Source: Gammaproteobacteria bacterium
GTDB taxonomy: Bacteria; Pseudomonadota; Gammaproteobacteria; Methylococcales; Methylomonadaceae
Assembly (NCBI GenBank): GCA_024511045.1
Contig: JANEMG010000037.1
Location: 1 to 11,736 of the forward strand
Reading direction: 5' to 3'
DNA length: 11,736 nucleotides
The translations under genes were made by a program, and so were the position numbers. The notes under the pieces were generated by a model that was not told the DNA's origin, did no database searches, and worked only from the letters and a program-made list of their open reading frames with translations. Of this stretch, positions 8,530-11,736 are shown one piece after another. Within the stretch, counting starts at the first letter, position 1; each line of letters begins with the position of its first letter.

Positions 8530-8537
8530 TGAGATAG

Positions 8538-8912
8538 ATGGCCACGATTAACCAACTGGTTCGTAAGCCGCGCGCTAAGAAAGTAGAAAAAAGTAATGTT
8601 CCGGCGCTGGAAGCCTGTCCGCAAAGAAGAGGTGTCTGTACGCGTGTCTATACGACGACGCCAAAGAAACCGAATTCAGCGTTGCGTAAAGTTGCCAGAG
8701 TGAGGCTGACCAATGGTGCGGAAGTGTCGAGTTACATCGGCGGTGAAGGGCACAATCTGCAGGAGCACTCCGTGGTTTTGATCAGGGGCGGCAGGGTAAA
8801 GGATTTGCCGGGTGTTCGGTATCACGTCGTACGCGGCAGTCTGGATACCTCCGGTGTCGATGGCAGAAAATGCGGTCGTTCCAAGTATGGCACAAAAAGG
8901 CCTAAAGGCTAA
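8538..8912 (+). CDS. rpsL: 30S ribosomal protein S12
   Basis: S12 sits at the decoding centre of the 30S subunit near 16S rRNA helices 18, 27 and 44 and contributes to codon-anticodon fidelity. The 124-aa product matches the usual proteobacterial length and is collinear with E. coli S12 throughout: MATINQLVRKPRAKK at the N-terminus, TTTPKKPNSALRK in the middle, GGEGHNLQEHSVVLIRGG, then GRVKDLPGVRYH. Lys43 and Lys88 (42 and 87 without Met), the classic streptomycin-resistance positions, are both wild type. Asp89 in KDLPG is the residue methylthiolated by RimO in E. coli. It is the first gene of the str operon, behind a dedicated promoter and a leader with a terminator-like hairpin, and is followed after only 19 nt by rpsG. 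Nothing is unusual in the protein. Confidence 0.99.
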   Translation: MATINQLVRKPRAKKVEKSNVPALEACPQRRGVCTRVYTTTPKKPNSALRKVARVRLTNGAEVSSYIGGEGHNLQEHSVVLIRGGRVKDLPGVRYHVVRGSLDTSGVDGRKCGRSKYGTKRPKG

Positions 8913-8931
8913 TTTACATTGGTAATAAAAC

Positions 8932-9402
8932 ATGTCTAGAAGAAGAGTTGCTGGTAAACGGGAAATAATTCCTGATCCTAAATTTGGCAGTGAGATGCTG
9001 ACCAAGTTTATGAACATGATCATGGTGAGCGGCAAGAAGTCTGTTGCCGAAAAGATTGTTTATGGCGCCCTGGATGTCATTGAAAGCAAGGGCCATGGCG
9101 AACCCGTCGAAGTACTGGCCAAGGCTTTGGAAAATGTGCAGCCACGCGTGGAAGTGAAATCACGCCGCGTCGGTGGTGCAACCTACCAGGTGCCGGTGGA
9201 AGTCCGGCCGTCGCGAAGAATGGCGCTGGCCATGCGCTGGTTGATCGATGCAGCGCGCAGGAGAAATGAGAGAAGCATGCCGGCCAGGCTGGCGGGCGAG
9301 TTGATGGATGCGTTCGAAGGTCGCGGCGCGGCAGCGAAAAAACGCGAAGATACGCATAGAATGGCGGAGGCCAACAAGGCTTTCTCGCACTATCGTTGGT
9401 AA
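8932..9402 (+). CDS. rpsG: 30S ribosomal protein S7
   Basis: S7 is a primary 16S rRNA-binding protein that nucleates assembly of the 30S head and lies near the E site. The 156-aa product has the standard length and matches the family from end to end: RRRV near the start, PDPKFGSEML, VEVKSRRVGGATYQVPVEVR, ALAMRWLIDAARRR, and the terminal KREDTHRMAEANKAFSHYRW. It ends in tandem stops (TAA at 9400-9402 and again at 9403-9405). It begins 19 nt after rpsL with only a weak Shine-Dalgarno (GGT at 8921-8923), which suggests its translation depends on coupling to rpsL. In E. coli S7 represses the operon through a longer rpsL-rpsG intercistronic element, which this short spacer cannot contain in the same form. 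Confidence 0.99.
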   Translation: MSRRRVAGKREIIPDPKFGSEMLTKFMNMIMVSGKKSVAEKIVYGALDVIESKGHGEPVEVLAKALENVQPRVEVKSRRVGGATYQVPVEVRPSRRMALAMRWLIDAARRRNERSMPARLAGELMDAFEGRGAAAKKREDTHRMAEANKAFSHYRW

Positions 9403-9415
9403 TAATTTAAGTATT

Positions 9416-9421
9416 AGAAGG
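9416..9421 (+). promoter_or_regulatory. fusA ribosome-binding site before a GTG start
   Basis: AGAAGG lies 8 nt before GTG 9430. An in-frame TAA at 9427-9429 immediately precedes the GTG, so no upstream start is possible; the next in-frame Met is residue 16, inside the P-loop region, which would destroy the GTPase domain. Confidence 0.85.
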
Positions 9422-9429
9422 TTAGTTAA

Positions 9430-11526
9430 GTGGCACGGAAAACTCCAATCGATCGTTACCGGAATATCGGTATCATGGCGCACATTGATGCGGGCAAGAC
9501 GACGACGACAGAACGCATTCTCTATTATACGGGTGTGTCTCACAAGATCGGTGAGGTGCATGACGGCGCTGCGACTATGGATTGGATGGAACAGGAGCAG
9601 GAGCGTGGCATTACCATCACCTCTGCGGCAACGACCTGCTTTTGGAGCGGCATGGACAAGCAGTTCGATCAGCATCGAATCAATATCATCGACACGCCCG
9701 GGCACGTCGATTTCACCATTGAGGTGGAGCGCTCGCTGCGCGTTCTCGACAGTGCCTGCGCCGTATTCTGCGCCGTAGGCGGTGTGGAGCCGCAATCTGA
9801 AACCGTGTGGCGGCAGGCCAACAAATATCACGTGCCCCGGCTGGCCTTCGTCAATAAAATGGACCGCGCCGGCGCAGATTTTTTGCGCGTCATCAACCAG
9901 ATCAAGGAACGCCTGGGCAGCACGCCTGTGCCCATGCAGCTGCCCATCGGTGCGGAAGACGCTTTTGAAGGCATCGTCGATCTGATCAAGATGAAGGCGA
10001 TCTACTGGGACGATGCAAGCAAAGGCATGGAATATGAGGAAAGGGAAATTCCGGCGGAGATGCAGTCGCTGTGCGAGGAATGGCGCGAGCATATGATGGA
10101 GTCTGCCGCTGAAGGCAACGATGAATTGATGGAAAAATACCTGGAAGAAGGTGATTTGACAATCGATGAGATCAAGCTGGGTATTCGCCAGCAGACCATT
10201 GCCAACAAGATTGTTCCCGCTTTTTGCGGATCGGCTTTCAAGAACAAGGGTGTTCAGGCGATGCTGGATGCCGTGATCGAATATCTGCCTTCACCGAAGG
10301 AGGTCACGGCGATCAAGGGCGTGCTCGATGATGGTGAAACCGAAGAAGAACGTCCTGCCGATGACGATGCGCCCTTTGCCGCGTTGGCGTTCAAGATCGC
10401 GACCGATCCTTTCGTCGGCGCCCTGACCTTTTTCCGGGTCTATTCCGGCGTTCTGAACTCCGGCGATACCGTGTACAACTCGGTGAAAATGAAGAAAGAG
10501 CGGATTGGCCGTATCGTGCAGATGCATGCCAACAGCCGTGAAGAAATCAAGGAAGTACGCGCCGGCGATATCGCGGCAGCCATCGGTCTGAAGGATGTCA
10601 CCACCGGGGACACGGTCTGTGATCCGAAAGCGATCATCGTCCTGGAGCGCATGGAATTTCCGGAACCTGTGATATCGGTTGCGGTCGAGCCGAAAACCAA
10701 GCAGGATCAGGAGAAAATGGGCATTGCCCTGGGCAAGCTGGCCCAGGAAGACCCTTCCTTCCGTGTCCATACCGATGAAGAATCCGGGCAAACGATTATT
10801 TCCGGGATGGGTGAATTGCACCTGGAAATTATCGTCGATCGCCTGAAAAGAGAATTCAACGTCGAAGCCAATGTCGGTGCGCCGCAGGTGGCCTACCGTG
10901 AAACCATTCGCAAGACGGTCGAGCAGGAAGGCAAGTTCGTCCGTCAGTCCGGTGGACGCGGGCAATACGGGCATGTCTGGCTGCGCATAGAGCCGCAGGA
11001 GCCTGGCGCAGGATATGAGTTCGTCAATGAAATCGTTGGCGGTGTCGTGCCGAGAGAATATATCCCGGCCGTCGACAAAGGTGTCCAGGAGCAGATGGAA
11101 AATGGCGTGATAGCCGGATTCCCTGTCGTCGATGTCAAGGTCAGTCTGTTCGACGGTTCCTATCACGATGTCGACTCCAGTGAAATGGCCTTTAAGATTG
11201 CCGGTTCGATGTGTTTCAAGGAAGGGGCAAAAAATGCCGATCCTGTGCTGCTGGAGCCGATCATGAAGGTCGAGGTCGTGACGCCTGAGGATTATATGGG
11301 CGATGTAGTCGGTGATATCAATCGCCGCAGAGGTCTGATACAGGGCATGGACGATTCGCCGATGGGCAAGGTGATCAGCTGTGAAGTGCCACTGGCGGAA
11401 ATGTTCGGTTATGCGACGGATCTGCGTTCTGCGACACAGGGAAGGGCGACCTACAGCATGCAGTTTGAAAAATACAATGAAGCGCCTGCGAATATTGCTG
11501 AAGCGGTCATCAAGAAAACGACATAA
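9430..11526 (+). CDS. fusA: Elongation factor G
   Basis: Ribosomal translocase GTPase; it also acts with ribosome recycling factor. The GTG start gives 698 aa, normal for bacterial EF-G (E. coli 704). The G domain shows all motifs: P-loop AHIDAGKTT (17-25), switch I RGITI (59-63), DTPGH (88-92, His92 being the catalytic switch II histidine), NKMD (142-145) and GSAF (267-270). Domain II follows at roughly 300-400 and domain III near 405-480. Domain IV contains QSGGRGQYGHVW and the tip loop SYHDVDSSE, whose His579 corresponds to the E. coli tip histidine near 583. Domain V includes PEDYMGDVVGDINRRRG and ends near the C-terminus. Position between rpsG and tuf marks this as the canonical str-operon copy, not an EF-G2 paralogue or a TetM-type protection protein. 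Spacers are 27 nt before and 32 nt after. Confidence 0.99.
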   Translation: MARKTPIDRYRNIGIMAHIDAGKTTTTERILYYTGVSHKIGEVHDGAATMDWMEQEQERGITITSAATTCFWSGMDKQFDQHRINIIDTPGHVDFTIEVERSLRVLDSACAVFCAVGGVEPQSETVWRQANKYHVPRLAFVNKMDRAGADFLRVINQIKERLGSTPVPMQLPIGAEDAFEGIVDLIKMKAIYWDDASKGMEYEEREIPAEMQSLCEEWREHMMESAAEGNDELMEKYLEEGDLTIDEIKLGIRQQTIANKIVPAFCGSAFKNKGVQAMLDAVIEYLPSPKEVTAIKGVLDDGETEEERPADDDAPFAALAFKIATDPFVGALTFFRVYSGVLNSGDTVYNSVKMKKERIGRIVQMHANSREEIKEVRAGDIAAAIGLKDVTTGDTVCDPKAIIVLERMEFPEPVISVAVEPKTKQDQEKMGIALGKLAQEDPSFRVHTDEESGQTIISGMGELHLEIIVDRLKREFNVEANVGAPQVAYRETIRKTVEQEGKFVRQSGGRGQYGHVWLRIEPQEPGAGYEFVNEIVGGVVPREYIPAVDKGVQEQMENGVIAGFPVVDVKVSLFDGSYHDVDSSEMAFKIAGSMCFKEGAKNADPVLLEPIMKVEVVTPEDYMGDVVGDINRRRGLIQGMDDSPMGKVISCEVPLAEMFGYATDLRSATQGRATYSMQFEKYNEAPANIAEAVIKKTT

Positions 11527-11545
11527 AAACAGATTAGTAAATTTT

Positions 11546-11549
11546 AAGG
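11546..11549 (+). promoter_or_regulatory. tuf ribosome-binding site
   Basis: AAGG in an AT-rich 32-nt spacer lies 9 nt before ATG 11559. No promoter or terminator is seen in this spacer, so tuf appears to be co-transcribed with fusA. Confidence 0.65.
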
Positions 11550-11558
11550 TATTGACTC

Positions 11559-11736
<178 letters not shown>

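Overview
The window holds a core bacterial transcription and translation locus: the 3' 96-97% of rpoB, then complete rpoC, rpsL, rpsG and fusA, and the first 59 codons of tuf, all on the + strand. The proteins resemble Gammaproteobacteria closely. RpoC (1403 aa) keeps exact Escherichia coli numbering for both zinc sites, the catalytic Asp triad and the trigger-loop Met/His, and its length implies it carries the large trigger-loop insertion. The RpoB insert before the active-site lysines is about 13 residues longer than in E. coli. Joining the rpoBC block directly to the str operon (rpsL-rpsG-fusA-tuf) is the layout of non-enteric Gammaproteobacteria such as Pseudomonas, unlike E. coli, where the two lie far apart. 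I cannot name a genus.

Layout: rpoB (5'-truncated, ends 3958); a 181-nt spacer with a long potential RNA helix; rpoC from a TTG start at 4140 to 8351; a 186-nt spacer with a strong sigma70-type promoter (8382-8410), a palindrome at the predicted start site, a terminator-like hairpin plus T-run (8463-8498) and the rpsL ribosome-binding site; rpsL (8538-8912); 19 nt; rpsG (8932-9402); 27 nt; fusA from GTG 9430 to 11526; 32 nt; tuf from 11559, cut by the window end.

Beta and beta' form the RNA polymerase catalytic core. S12 and S7 belong to the 30S subunit (decoding centre and head), and EF-G and EF-Tu are the two main elongation GTPases. The str genes are tightly packed and read as one operon served by the promoter after rpoC, possibly with read-through from rpoBC.

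No accessory genes, mobile elements, CRISPR arrays, tRNAs or rRNAs are visible, and I see no undescribed multi-gene system. The unexplained content is in the two longer spacers: a terminator placed between the str promoter and rpsL whose loop is complementary to the rpsL Shine-Dalgarno, and a long helix with a competing alternative between rpoB and rpoC. No gene-free stretch exceeds 186 nt.
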